Assembly (NCBI GenBank): GCA_903901045.1
Contig: CAIUPP010000011.1
Coordinates: 37,237-101,236, forward strand
DNA from: an uncultured Planctomycetota bacterium
GTDB lineage: Bacteria; Planctomycetota; Brocadiia; CAIUPP01
Direction: 5' to 3'
Length of the DNA: 64,000 nucleotides
Below the pieces are notes generated by a model, which made no database searches, was not told where the DNA came from, and saw only the letters and a list, made by a program, of their open reading frames with translations. Below, piece after piece: positions 25,878 to 34,846 of the stretch. Numbering within the stretch: position 1 is the stretch's first letter; each line of letters begins with the position of its first letter. Position numbers and translations under genes: made by a program.

Positions 25878-25905
25878 TTGACTGCCCGCCCCCTGCTGTT
25901 ATACT
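25878..25905 (+). promoter_or_regulatory. Promoter overlapping the nadE start (leaderless candidate)
   Basis: TTGACT (25878-25883), 16 nt, TATACT (25900-25905). The transcription start should fall within about 25911-25914, essentially at the ATG of nadE. Confidence 0.65.
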
Positions 25906-25913
25906 GCATGACC

Positions 25914-27548
25914 ATGAAAATTGCATTGGCTCAAATCAATCCGACGGTGGGCGACTTCCAGGGGAACTCGGAGAAGATTCTCTCCTTCGCCGAGCGGGCG
26001 CGCGCGCAGGGCGCTGAGCTGGCGCTCTTCCCGGAACTGTGCCTGATGGGTTATCCCCCGCGCGATCTGCTGGACCACCCGGAGTTCGTCCGGCGCGGAC
26101 TGGAGACGCTGGAGGCGCTGGCGCAGCGCCTGCCGCTGCCGGCGCTGGTGGGGTTCGTCGCGCGCAATGAAAAGGGGGAGGGGAAGCCGCTCCACAATTC
26201 CGCGGCGTTCATCAGCGACGGCAAGGTGCAGTCGGTCCACCACAAGTCGCTGCTGCCGACCTACGACGTGTTCGACGAGGACCGCTACTTCGAGCCGGGC
26301 CCGAAGCCGCAGCCGGCGCTGTTCCTGGGGCGCAAGCTGGCGGTGACGATCTGCGAGGACGTCTGGCGTCCGGGATTGGGGCCGCATGCGCGGTACCATC
26401 TCGATCCGGTGGCGTCGCTGGCCGGGCAGGGGGCGCAGGCGCTGCTGAACCTCTCGGCCTCTCCCTTCACGCTGGAGAAAGCGGCGCAGCGGCATGAACT
26501 GCTCGCCGGGCTCGCGCGTAAGTACCGCACGCCGCTGGTCTACGTCAATCAGGTCGGCGGGAATGACGAGCTGATCTTCGACGGCGCCAGCGTGGTCTTC
26601 AATGCGCGAGGGGAGCTGGTGGCCGCCGCGCGCGCGTTCGACGAAGACCTTCTGGTCGTCGACCTGGATGCGCTGCCGGGGTCGCTGGTCGCCATGCCGA
26701 TGCTCCGAGCGGAGGCGGCGTTCCGCGCGCTGGTGCTGGGGACGCGCGACTACCTGCACAAGTGCGGCTTCAAGCAGGCGGTGCTGGGGCTGAGCGGGGG
26801 GATCGACTCGGCGCTGACGGCGGTGATTGCCGCGGAAGCGCTCGGGCCGGAGAACGTGCTGGGGGTGATGCTCCCCTCGCGATTCAGTTCGCAGGGATCG
26901 CTGGACGATGCGCGCAAGTTGGTGGAGAACTTGAAGATACGCTCGATGACCATCCCCATCGAGCCGGTCCACCATGCGACGCTGGAGAGCCTCGCGCCGG
27001 CCTTCGCGGGGCGCGCGCCTGATCTGACCGAGGAGAACGTGCAGGCGCGCATTCGCGGCTTGCTGCTGATGGCGCTCTCGAACAAGTTCGGCATGCTCCT
27101 GCTGACCACGGGGAACAAGTCCGAGCTGGCGACCGGCTACTGCACGCTCTACGGCGACATGTGCGGCGGCCTCGCGCCGATCAACGACGTGCCGAAGATG
27201 CTGGTGTACGAGATCGCGCGCTGGCTGAACCGCAGCCGCGAGGTGATCCCCGCCGATAGCATCAGCAAGCCCCCCTCCGCCGAACTGCGCCCGAACCAGA
27301 CCGACCAGGATACCCTCCCTCCCTACGACCTGGTGGACAAGGTGCTGCACGAGTACATCGAGGAGCAGCGCTCCGTCGGGGAGATCATCGCCTCGGGGGT
27401 GGAGGCGGCGGTGGTGATGGACGTGGTGCGGCGGATCGAGAGCTCCGAGTACAAGCGCCGCCAGGCGACCCCGGGGCTGAAGATCACCTCCCGCGCCTTC
27501 GGCTACGGGCGGCGCATCCCCGTGGCCAAGCGGATGCCGGGGGTGTAA
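25914..27548 (+). CDS. nadE: Glutamine-dependent NAD+ synthetase
   Basis: This two-domain enzyme makes NAD+ from deamido-NAD+ using glutamine ammonia. The N-terminal nitrilase-like glutaminase domain (1-260) has the triad Glu41 (FPELCLMG), Lys111 (HHKSLLPT) and Cys147 (TICEDVW). The C-terminal synthetase domain (about 270-544) has the PP-loop LSGGIDSAL near residue 290 and TTGNKSELATGYCTLYGDM. Length (544) is normal for the fused form. Two ATGs (25908 and 25914) are possible; the second matches the family start MKIALAQINP. No Shine-Dalgarno site is visible, consistent with a leaderless mRNA. Confidence 0.95.
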   Translation: MKIALAQINPTVGDFQGNSEKILSFAERARAQGAELALFPELCLMGYPPRDLLDHPEFVRRGLETLEALAQRLPLPALVGFVARNEKGEGKPLHNSAAFISDGKVQSVHHKSLLPTYDVFDEDRYFEPGPKPQPALFLGRKLAVTICEDVWRPGLGPHARYHLDPVASLAGQGAQALLNLSASPFTLEKAAQRHELLAGLARKYRTPLVYVNQVGGNDELIFDGASVVFNARGELVAAARAFDEDLLVVDLDALPGSLVAMPMLRAEAAFRALVLGTRDYLHKCGFKQAVLGLSGGIDSALTAVIAAEALGPENVLGVMLPSRFSSQGSLDDARKLVENLKIRSMTIPIEPVHHATLESLAPAFAGRAPDLTEENVQARIRGLLLMALSNKFGMLLLTTGNKSELATGYCTLYGDMCGGLAPINDVPKMLVYEIARWLNRSREVIPADSISKPPSAELRPNQTDQDTLPPYDLVDKVLHEYIEEQRSVGEIIASGVEAAVVMDVVRRIESSEYKRRQATPGLKITSRAFGYGRRIPVAKRMPGV

Positions 27549-27585
27549 GGGGCGCGGCAAAGGAAATCGGCGCCGGAGGTGGACG

Positions 27586-28077
27586 ATGAAGAATGCGACC
27601 CTTCTCCTCCTTGTGCTGCTCTTTGCCGGATGCAGCCATACCCGCGAAATGCTCCAGACGGACCTCTACGACGTGACCCTGATACGCGCCCAATGGACGG
27701 AAGGGCGCACCGGGTTTGATCCGCAACTCCCCGGCTACCACGTGGCGGGGGATATCGCCAGGATCGAACTCCGCCCGCACCCCGGGCGGCTTCCGGACCG
27801 GCTGGTGATTGCGATCACCGTCCCGGGCGAACGGCCGATGCTGGAGTACCTCGGGGTGTCCTCGGCCGACGTGGTCATCGACTCCGCGCTCTTCAATGGG
27901 CTGGCATACGATCTCGTGAAGGGTGGCGATGGGAAGGAGATCGCGCGGCTGAAGCGCGGCGAATGCCTGCGTTACGAAATAGTCGGGCGCGAGATCCGCG
28001 TCACCCTGCTCCCGAAGGCATTGCAGATGCTCCACGGCGCGTTCACTGTGTCATGGATCGACTGGTACAGAAAATGA
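27586..28077 (+). CDS. Small predicted lipoprotein, unknown function
   Basis: The 163-residue product begins with a short signal peptide and lipobox LFAGC (Cys16). The mature part is beta-rich with Arg-Pro segments (LRPHPGRLPDRL) and no motif I recognise. GGAGG lies close to the ATG. It follows nadE by 37 nt and may be co-transcribed, but no functional link is obvious. It converges on the leftward paralog array. Confidence 0.6.
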   Translation: MKNATLLLLVLLFAGCSHTREMLQTDLYDVTLIRAQWTEGRTGFDPQLPGYHVAGDIARIELRPHPGRLPDRLVIAITVPGERPMLEYLGVSSADVVIDSALFNGLAYDLVKGGDGKEIARLKRGECLRYEIVGREIRVTLLPKALQMLHGAFTVSWIDWYRK

Positions 28078-28101
28078 AAGATGCGACCTCGGCCCGCCCT
28101 G

Positions 28102-29049
28102 TCAGCGCTCGGGCACCAGGACGGGTCCAGCGATTTTGCGCGGCGTTCCGGGGACCGGTTTGTTCGGCTTGTCCTGCACCTCGTCCGGGTGTTCGGCTAT
28201 AATCTTCTCGATCTCGGCCTTATACCCCTCCGCCGAGGGTTCCCAACTGTGGATGAAATGGGCAGTGTAGCGCCCTTTCTCGAACGGCTCGATGGCGAAG
28301 CCCTCAATGAACTCCATCGCCGCCGAGCACTTGCGCGGCTCATCCGGCTTGGCGGGATCGGCGGGACCTTCCGGCAGTTTCGCCGGGTCCGCCAGAATGA
28401 GACAGTCCTTGCCGTTCACTTGCAAGTAGCCCAAGGCGACCCGCAAGGTGTTTTCCCGCTCCAAGAGGATCGGGATGCGCATATCTATCGCCTTCTTGTA
28501 CTTTCGGAAATCGCAGTCCGCGCTTTGCTCGTGAACCGCCACCCAGCCATGAATCTGCGCGAGTTTCTGGAGCGCTTCGTCGTAGTCCTTCGCCCCCTGG
28601 ATCGTCGCTTGAACGCGCCGGAGGTCCTGAACGTACTTCGGCCCATCCGCCTGCTTCGGCGCGGAGGCGTCGTACGCCTGCTTCGCCTTATCGCTGATCG
28701 GCTTGAGCGCATCGTACTGCTCCCTGGTTACGATGTACTCCTTGCCTCGTTCTGCCATGTCGCAAAGGAGGGAGTTCAGCAGGACAAATTGGGCCATGCC
28801 CGGCTTCGGCGCGCGGTACGCCGTCAGGGTCAGCCCCAGTGTCAGCGGCCCAATGCCTTCGGGCAGCCGGATCAGCGGCACTCCCTCGATCACTTTGAAG
28901 TTGTCAAAGATGCGCGGGGTGCTGTTCCCCTTGATCTGGCTGTCCCAAATCTTCTGCGCTTCAGCCTGCGGCAGGTCGGCGGCAACGAGGGAGCCGCCGG
29001 CAATGCAAGCCCCCAGCAAAGCAGCCCCAATAAGTCGGTTCAACTTCAT
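28102..29049 (-). CDS. Secreted protein, tandem paralog C-terminal member of three-gene array
   Basis: The 315-residue product has a signal peptide (MKLNRLIGAALLGACIAGG, cleavage near VAA). It shares with the two upstream genes the blocks QSADCDF-x-KY-x-KAID, ILLERENTLRVALGYL, LILADP and EPFEKGRYTAHFIHSW. The central part loosely recalls C39-like cysteine peptidase folds (x-x-P-x-L-x-x-GY-x-x-G-x-x-LI-x-DP), but I cannot place a Cys/His catalytic pair, so an inactive relative is possible. The start overlaps the upstream stop (ATGA). It may bind rather than cut peptides. Confidence 0.6.
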   Translation of the reverse strand: MKLNRLIGAALLGACIAGGSLVAADLPQAEAQKIWDSQIKGNSTPRIFDNFKVIEGVPLIRLPEGIGPLTLGLTLTAYRAPKPGMAQFVLLNSLLCDMAERGKEYIVTREQYDALKPISDKAKQAYDASAPKQADGPKYVQDLRRVQATIQGAKDYDEALQKLAQIHGWVAVHEQSADCDFRKYKKAIDMRIPILLERENTLRVALGYLQVNGKDCLILADPAKLPEGPADPAKPDEPRKCSAAMEFIEGFAIEPFEKGRYTAHFIHSWEPSAEGYKAEIEKIIAEHPDEVQDKPNKPVPGTPRKIAGPVLVPER

Positions 29050-30050
29050 TGCGCCTTCCCTTCCTTGGCTGGGGCCTGCTTCTTGGCTTCCTCGGCAAGA
29101 ATCTTGGCAATCTCGTCTTGCCACCCCTCAGCCGAAACGCGCCAGTTATAGATGAAGTACGCGGTGTACTTCACCCTCTCAAACGGCTCCACGGCCAACC
29201 CCTTAAGCAACGGTAGTTCCGGTCGCGGCTGCAATTCGCGAGGGCTGCTATGGCCGAAGAATTTCGCTTCATTGAACAGCGACAACATCGAAGACCTTCC
29301 GGTTGCGCTGCCAGTTCGCGCGCGCTCGCGGTCTCGAGGGGAGATTGACACTGATCCCTGCTCCATCGGCACTTCGGATGGATTGGCCACCATCAAATAC
29401 GGCTTGCCATCGGCCAGGAGATACCCGAAGCAGACAAAGTAGCTGTTCCCTATTTCGAGCACAAGCGGAATCCCACTGTCAATCGCTTTCGCGTAAGCCT
29501 CGAACCCGCAATCGGCGCTTTGTTCCAAAGTCGCCACCTGCCCTTGGGCGCGCGCCATCTGCCGGATGCAATCCGGCACGTTTTTCGACTGGGAGATCGT
29601 CCGCTGCATGACCATCGAGTCGCCTAGTTCAAAGGTGCCATAGGACCCCGTCTGCGGACCGGCTCCATAGAGTGCCCTCGCCTTTCTTGGAATCTCTTGC
29701 AGGCGCGCCTTTTCGGATCCGGTCAGTGCAGCGCCTTTCAGCTTCGCCGCGTAGTTGAACACCACGTCGTCCGTCAAGGCAGGCCGTTTCACTTCTACCG
29801 TGTCCGCCGTGCAGAAGATGACGCTGGAGAGCGCGGCCGACCGCTGCGTAATCTTACCTCGCGCTGGAACCAGTTCAAGTTCGACGATTTGGAAGTCGCC
29901 CAAAATGCGCGGGGCGGGTTTGTCCTTGACGTACTTGTCCCACAACTCCGTCCCGGGCGAAGGAGCAGGCTGAGGATCGGCGGCGAGGAGGCAACCGGCG
30001 CCGATGCACACTCCGAGCAATGCAGCCCCGACAAGCCGGTTCAATTTCAC
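29046..30050 (-). CDS. Secreted protein, middle tandem paralog
   Basis: A 334-residue paralog with almost the same signal peptide (KLNRLVGAALLGVC), QSADCGFEAYAKAID, GYLLADGKPYLMVANP and the C-terminal EPFERVKYTAYFIYNW. A Ser/Arg-rich insert (about 230-270) is private to this copy. It starts with GTG overlapping the previous stop (GTGA) and ends overlapping the next start, so the array appears translationally coupled. Function unknown. The family seems to evolve by tandem duplication, typical of lineage-specific secreted factors. Confidence 0.6.
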   Translation of the reverse strand: MKLNRLVGAALLGVCIGAGCLLAADPQPAPSPGTELWDKYVKDKPAPRILGDFQIVELELVPARGKITQRSAALSSVIFCTADTVEVKRPALTDDVVFNYAAKLKGAALTGSEKARLQEIPRKARALYGAGPQTGSYGTFELGDSMVMQRTISQSKNVPDCIRQMARAQGQVATLEQSADCGFEAYAKAIDSGIPLVLEIGNSYFVCFGYLLADGKPYLMVANPSEVPMEQGSVSISPRDRERARTGSATGRSSMLSLFNEAKFFGHSSPRELQPRPELPLLKGLAVEPFERVKYTAYFIYNWRVSAEGWQDEIAKILAEEAKKQAPAKEGKAQ

Positions 30051-31014
30051 TGGGCCTTGCCCTCCTTGGCTGGGGGTTGCTTCTTGGCCTCCTTGGCAAC
30101 AATCCCTGCAATCTCGTCATGCCACCCCTCGGCCGACACGCGCCAATCGTGCAGGAAGTAGGCCGTGTACTTCCCCTTCTCGAATGGCTCCATGGACAGG
30201 CCTTGTATCAGGAAGATACCTGTGCGCGTCACGAGTTCCTCAGGGAAATGAGACTGCATCTCAGACAGGATTCTCACTCGCAATTGTGGGTCTGTGCGCG
30301 CTCCTTCTCGCTCCCTTCTGGACAATTTCCCTTCGCCGGGCGCAAACGGCACTTGGGGCAAATCAGCAACAGCTATATAATTCTTGCCCTCTGCACGCAA
30401 AGATGCAAAGGCCATCGTGAGTGACCCATTGCGTTCCAAAATGATGGACATTCCCCGATTTAGCGCATCCTCGTACTTATCAAAGTCGCAATCGGCGCTT
30501 TTCTCAAAAGTGCATACACATCCGAGTACCTTAGCCATTTGGGCCAAGGCTTCGTCCAGACTGGCTGGGTTCCCAACTTGCGCCCGAGCGCGTACGCTTC
30601 TCCGGTGAAGAAGGTGAAATAGTGAGGAGGCACGCCCCCATTTTCATCGGGGCTGGAAGCGTACTTCGCATAGAGTTTCCCAACGCGCTCACGTTCCTTT
30701 TCCGTTAGCGTGCCCCCCTTGACTTGAGTGGCGTACGCGAGGAAGGAATCCAGCGTGAGTTGGCGCGCGGTAAGGTTGCGATAGCCTCCCGCAAACGAAG
30801 AGGAGAGCACGACGGCCGCGTATCCCTTGATCTCGCCCCGAATCGGGACCAATTGCGCCGTCACGACCTGATACTCCGCCAATACGCGAGGGCACGGGCG
30901 GTCCTTTACGTACTTCTCCCAGACATCCGAACCGGGACCGGTCGGCTGCAGTTCATCGGCGAGCGCCATCCCCGTCAACGGCGCGAGCGTTGCCGCCAGC
31001 AGCACCTGTTTCAT
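30047..31014 (-). pseudogene. Secreted protein, first tandem paralog, frameshifted
   Basis: The 5' part (31014 to about 30590) encodes a signal peptide and the paralog N-terminus (DVWEKYVKDRPCPRVL). The 3' part (about 30600 to 30047, another frame) encodes the paralog C-terminus with KSADCDFDKYEDAL and EPFEKGKYTAYFLHDW. Alignment to the other two copies places a frameshift within roughly 30585-30620. Either the first gene is decaying or the assembly has an indel. Its stop overlaps the next start, so disruption could also lower expression of the downstream copies. Confidence 0.6.
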
Positions 31015-31083
31015 CCCCGTTTCCTTTCTTGCCGCACGGCTGGTTCAACTCTAGTCCGCGGCGTTATTGTGTCCCGCCCCCGC

Positions 31084-31112
31084 CAAGCGCGCTGGGACAG
31101 CGCGCTCCACCA
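31084..31112. repeat. GGAGCGCGCTG palindrome (recQ-type repeat)
   Basis: The copy reads CAAGCGCGCTGGGACAGCGC and continues as GCTCCACCA. It is one of eight copies in the window; three are inside recQ. Confidence 0.7.
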
Positions 31113-31197
31113 ACTCAGCATCGCCGCGTATGCTTTCCGCTCTTTGCCGTTTCTTTCGTCATTCGTGCTTCGTCATTCGGCATTGCCCCGTCGCGGG

Positions 31198-31260
31198 GGA
31201 GGAAAGGGGGTCAGGCAACTTTTCCAACGACCGAAAAGTAGCCTGACCCCTTTTCCTCCG
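31198..31260. repeat. Hairpin of the AAGGGGGTCAGGC family
   Basis: Long arms (about 31199-31224 and 31232-31259) pair GGAAAGGGGGTCAGGC with GCCTGACCCCTTTTCC. A second, more diverged copy is at 50511-50593. It lies just after the true end of the phosphodiesterase-family gene and on the minus strand could also act as a terminator. Confidence 0.7.
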
Positions 31261-31277
31261 TAACTCCTTTTCCTGCA

Positions 31278-32650
31278 TCAATCAATATATCCCAGCGCGC
31301 GCAGGTGGTCCGCGACGCCTTCCGCCACTGCCGATTCTCCGCCATCGGGCGCGCCGCTGTCGGGCGGGGGGGGCCGTAGGTGGGGATGCGCGGAAGGGGG
31401 GGGCGCGCGGCGCGGAACTCCGGGGTGAGCAATTCCTCCAGGCAGCGACCCGGCATGTCCTGCGCGGCGGGGAGGCCGCAGAGGCGAAGGACGGTGGGGG
31501 CGATGTCGCACACCCCGGCGTTCTCGATGCGCGCGCCTGCTTTGAATTCCGGGCCGATGCAGTAGAGTACCCCCGGCGGATTCCCGCGCGCGTGGCCGTA
31601 CTTGCCTCGTTTTTCCATCCAGCCAAAGCCGTGATCGGACATCGTCAGGAGCGTATCGGAAGGCTTCATGCGCGCCATGACGCGCCCGAGCATCTCGTCC
31701 GCCTGCCGGTACGCCTGCGGGACGACCTGGCCGAAGCGGCTGCGTTCCTCCGGACTGCGCTCCGAGTGTGTGGCGGAGGGCATGTAATCGAAGGCGCAGT
31801 GCTGCGCGATGTCCGGCCCCCGCAGGTACAGAGCGGCGAACGTCAGGTCGGGGAAACGCTCCAGGCAGCCGTCCATCAGTTGCGAATACGTCCGGTCCGC
31901 GGAGATGAGGAATTTCAACTCGCCGCGCAGTTGGTGATGCACGAACTTCGCGTCGATGAACTTGCCCAGCTTCTCCTCCGGCAGGTTCACGAAACGCTGC
32001 AGTTCCTCCAGGGTGACATGGTCCGGCGGAATGATCAGCCCCCCCAGTTCCTTCAGCAACCTCGGCGGCCAGATGACGCGGCTGGCGTCGGTCATCTGCC
32101 CGAACGCCATGGCGCGCCAGTAGTGCAGGCGGCTCGAGACGAGGAAGCCGTTGATCGGCACGGCGGGCCAACTGTTCCACCAGTTGACCACCCCCACGCG
32201 CCCGCCCCCATCGCCGATGATCTCCCAAAGCCGTTTCGCCTTCAGATCGCGCATGTCCAGGAGGCGGCGGTGGAACAAACCCATCCGTTCGAGAAGACGC
32301 AGCGGCCGCTTGAGCCCGAGATGTTTCAGGCGGTGGAAAGTCTTTGTGCTGATGCGCCGCCCGAACAGCGTGAAGTGCTGAAAGCCATCCACGCCATGCC
32401 CGTCGGGCAGCCGCCCCGTGGCGATGGTGCTCCAGATGATCGGGGATTCGGTGGGGAAGAGCGTCGCCAGGTCGCCGTGGCAACCCTGCTCGGCGATGCG
32501 CCGGAGATTCGGCAGGTCGCCCAGGGCGGTGAGTTCAGCGATGACCGCCGGGCTCAGGCCGTCGAGGCCGACGAGATAGAGCGTCCCCGTCCGGCCGGCG
32601 CGCGGCGCGGGTGCGGCGGCTTCAGTTTGTCCTGAGGCATTGTCGCTCAC
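31278..32650 (-). CDS. Type I phosphodiesterase/nucleotide pyrophosphatase family protein, C-terminal frameshift
   Basis: An alkaline-phosphatase-superfamily member of about 457 residues. The N-terminal part has VGLDGLSP (metal Asp), the nucleophile region FPTESPIIWSTIATGRLP, and later TMSDHGFGW with the metal-binding Asp-His. Substrates in this family are phosphodiesters or pyrophosphates, often at the cell surface. Homologues typically end in LRALGYI; here that ending (stop at 31278) is in another frame. The frames meet near an eight-G run at 31366-31373. The uncorrected frame would run on into the 31198-31260 repeat. A sequencing slip or phase variation are both possible. Confidence 0.75.
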
Positions 32651-32680
32651 GGCCTGCTCCGTAATCGGAATAACTCACAC

Positions 32681-32710
32681 TTGATACCGCATTAATGAAG
32701 GGGATGTCAA
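32681..32710 (-). promoter_or_regulatory. Promoter for the phosphodiesterase-family gene
   Basis: Minus-strand TTGACA (32705-32710), 18 nt, TATCAA (32681-32686). The 32711-32897 part of the spacer contains only a CGGGCTTCAGCCCG hairpin (about 32820-32833). Confidence 0.65.
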
Positions 32711-32897
32711 ACCGGGGAGGGCGACCCTCGACCGGAGTACTGCGCGGGGCAAGGTAATGCCTTGAGCTTGCCGAGAGCCATAGCGCCTCTGACGTTCATC
32801 GCGCGGCGCGTGTAGCGACGGGCTTCAGCCCGTCGAACGGCGGGACGGCTGATCGAGGGACGATGGTATCGACGGAGCAAAAGAGCTTCCAGATGGT

Positions 32898-32926
32898 TTG
32901 ACAGAAAAGCGCGGAAGTGGTAAATA
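32898..32926 (+). promoter_or_regulatory. Promoter of the RND efflux operon
   Basis: TTGACA (32898-32903), 17 nt, TAAATA (32921-32926). The -10 box overlaps the operator-like palindrome. Confidence 0.78.
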
Positions 32927-32947
32927 GAACTGACCGGTCAGTTCTAT
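32924..32947. promoter_or_regulatory. 24-bp perfect palindrome, TetR-type operator candidate
   Basis: The half-site ATAGAACTGACC (32924-32935) is followed directly by its exact complement (32936-32947). It covers the end of the -10 box and the start of transcription. Palindromes with a GACCGGTC core are typical of TetR-family repressors controlling efflux pumps. No regulator gene adjoins it. Confidence 0.75.
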
Positions 32948-33060
32948 ATGTGCGCAGGTGCCTTCCGGCCAATCCGAGCGGTATGGGCGCATCAATTCGC
33001 CTGCTTTCAGCGGCTGCGCCCACCGGGTGCGCGGCAAGTCGAATGTATGGAGATGTAAAT

Positions 33061-34704
33061 ATGCCGACGAGAGGAGGGGCCGCGACCCGCATTTCCCTGT
33101 GGGCGGCTGCCGCGGCCTGCGTTGTTCTGGCGTCCTGCATCAGCCCGTCGCCGCGAGCGGCGATGGACTATGTCGGACCGGAGGCCGAGGCCCCGGCCCC
33201 CCAGCCCGCCGTCACGACGCCGCCGGAAAAGCCGTTGCCGCTTCTCCCCGGCATCTCCCAGGAGAAGCCGCCGACGGGCCCCCTGCAACTGACCGTTACG
33301 GAGGCCATCCTGGTCACGCTGGAGAATAACCGCGGGCTGGCCATCGTGCGCTACGCTCCTTCCATCGCGCAGACCTTCGAAGAGCAGGAGCGCGCCACGT
33401 TCGATCCGGATTTGACCGGGATACTCCTGCTCCAGCGCACCATTGAGAATCAACCCGGAGCGGCCTCCAGCCGGTCGCAGAGCTACGCCGGGCATGCCGG
33501 CATTTCGCAGTTCCTTCCCACCGGCACGCAACTGGACCTGTTCGGCGGGGTCACCAATCAGGTGCTGGATACCGCCCCCGATGCGCACCGGTCCGCCGAT
33601 GTCTCCCTCACGGTCACGCAGTCGCTCCTGCGCGGCTTCGGCACCGATGTCAACCTGGCCAGCCTGCGCCAGGCGCGGCTCGATACGGAAACCTCCGAAT
33701 ACGAGCTTCGCGGCTTCGCCGAGGCGATCATCTCCCAGACGGAAGAGACCTACTGGGATACGCAACTCGCGCGCAAGCGGATCGCCATTTTCCAGCAGTC
33801 GCTGGACCTGGCGCAGCAGCAGTACGATCAGACCCGGCAACGCATCGAGCTCAAGGTGCTGGCCGCGTCCGAATTGGTGGCCGCGGAGGCGGAAGTGGCG
33901 CTGCGCCGAGAGGACCTGATCGACGCCCGCAGCGCGCTGGAGGCCATCCAGCTTCAGATGCTGCGCTTCCTCAGCCCGAACGAGCGCAGTTTCGAGCGCG
34001 AGTTGATCCTCACCGATGAACCCTCCTCCCCCCCGGAGCCGAGCGGCACCCTGGAGGATCACATTCAGCTTGCCCTGCGGATGCGGCCCGACCTGAACGC
34101 CGCGCGTCTGCAGGCGGCCAAGGGGGAATTGCAGCTCGTCAAAACGCGCAACGGCCTGCTGCCGCAGCTTAACCTGTTCGTCACGCTGGGCCGCACGGGG
34201 TATGCCCAGTCCTTCCGCGACGCCGCCCGCAACACCGATGGGAACAATTACACCAGCGCCGTGGGGATGAATTTCGAGTATCCCCTGGGCAACCACCTTG
34301 CGGAAGCGCAGAACACCCGCGCCGTGCTGACGCTCGACCAGTTGCGCGAGGCGATTTCCAATCTCGCCCAGTTGGCCGAACTGGACGTGCGCACCGCCTA
34401 TATCGAGATGCTCCGCTCCAAGGAATTGATGGGCGCCACGGCGTTCACCCGCAAGCTGCAGGAACAGAAATTCGAGGTCGAGAAAGAGAAGCTCCTGAAC
34501 GGAAAATCCACCTCCCTGCTGGTCGCGGCGACGCAGCGGGACCTGCTCACCAGCCAGATCGCGGAGCTGCAGGCGGTGATCAATTACCAGAAGTCGATTG
34601 TGGAACTTTACCGTTTCGAAGGCAGCCTTCTGACGCACCACCGAATCGCCGCGCCGGGCGCGAATCCGCCCGAGAACGTCGGCCCGATGGGAGCGCGCTG
34701 GTAG
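33061..34704 (+). CDS. Outer-membrane efflux lipoprotein (TolC/OMF family)
   Basis: The 547-residue product is the outer-membrane channel of a tripartite pump. A lipoprotein signal (VVLASC, Cys26) is followed by a Pro-rich linker and two OEP repeats: long alpha-helical stretches with heptad character around residues 200-330 and 400-520. These alternate with beta segments such as GISQFLPTGTQLDLFGG and LFVTLGRTGY. The ATG at 33061 has GGAG 8 nt upstream. Adaptor and RND genes follow in the same direction. Confidence 0.85.
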   Translation: MPTRGGAATRISLWAAAAACVVLASCISPSPRAAMDYVGPEAEAPAPQPAVTTPPEKPLPLLPGISQEKPPTGPLQLTVTEAILVTLENNRGLAIVRYAPSIAQTFEEQERATFDPDLTGILLLQRTIENQPGAASSRSQSYAGHAGISQFLPTGTQLDLFGGVTNQVLDTAPDAHRSADVSLTVTQSLLRGFGTDVNLASLRQARLDTETSEYELRGFAEAIISQTEETYWDTQLARKRIAIFQQSLDLAQQQYDQTRQRIELKVLAASELVAAEAEVALRREDLIDARSALEAIQLQMLRFLSPNERSFERELILTDEPSSPPEPSGTLEDHIQLALRMRPDLNAARLQAAKGELQLVKTRNGLLPQLNLFVTLGRTGYAQSFRDAARNTDGNNYTSAVGMNFEYPLGNHLAEAQNTRAVLTLDQLREAISNLAQLAELDVRTAYIEMLRSKELMGATAFTRKLQEQKFEVEKEKLLNGKSTSLLVAATQRDLLTSQIAELQAVINYQKSIVELYRFEGSLLTHHRIAAPGANPPENVGPMGARW

Positions 34705-34846
34705 GCCGCCCGGGATGGCCTTCTTGCCGGCGGGCCGCTCGATGGGACCCGGCTCGGAAAGATGCTTTGCGTCGTTCGGCATGACCTGCGGGCTGTTCTT
34801 TTGCGGCCCGCCAGTGGGCCGGATCAACCTATCGGAGGCGTTGTTC

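Noticed and set aside
31211..31277. C-terminal extension of the phosphodiesterase-family protein
   Set aside because: The extension is produced by reading past the G8 tract in the wrong frame and into a hairpin repeat; the conserved family ending is in the other frame.
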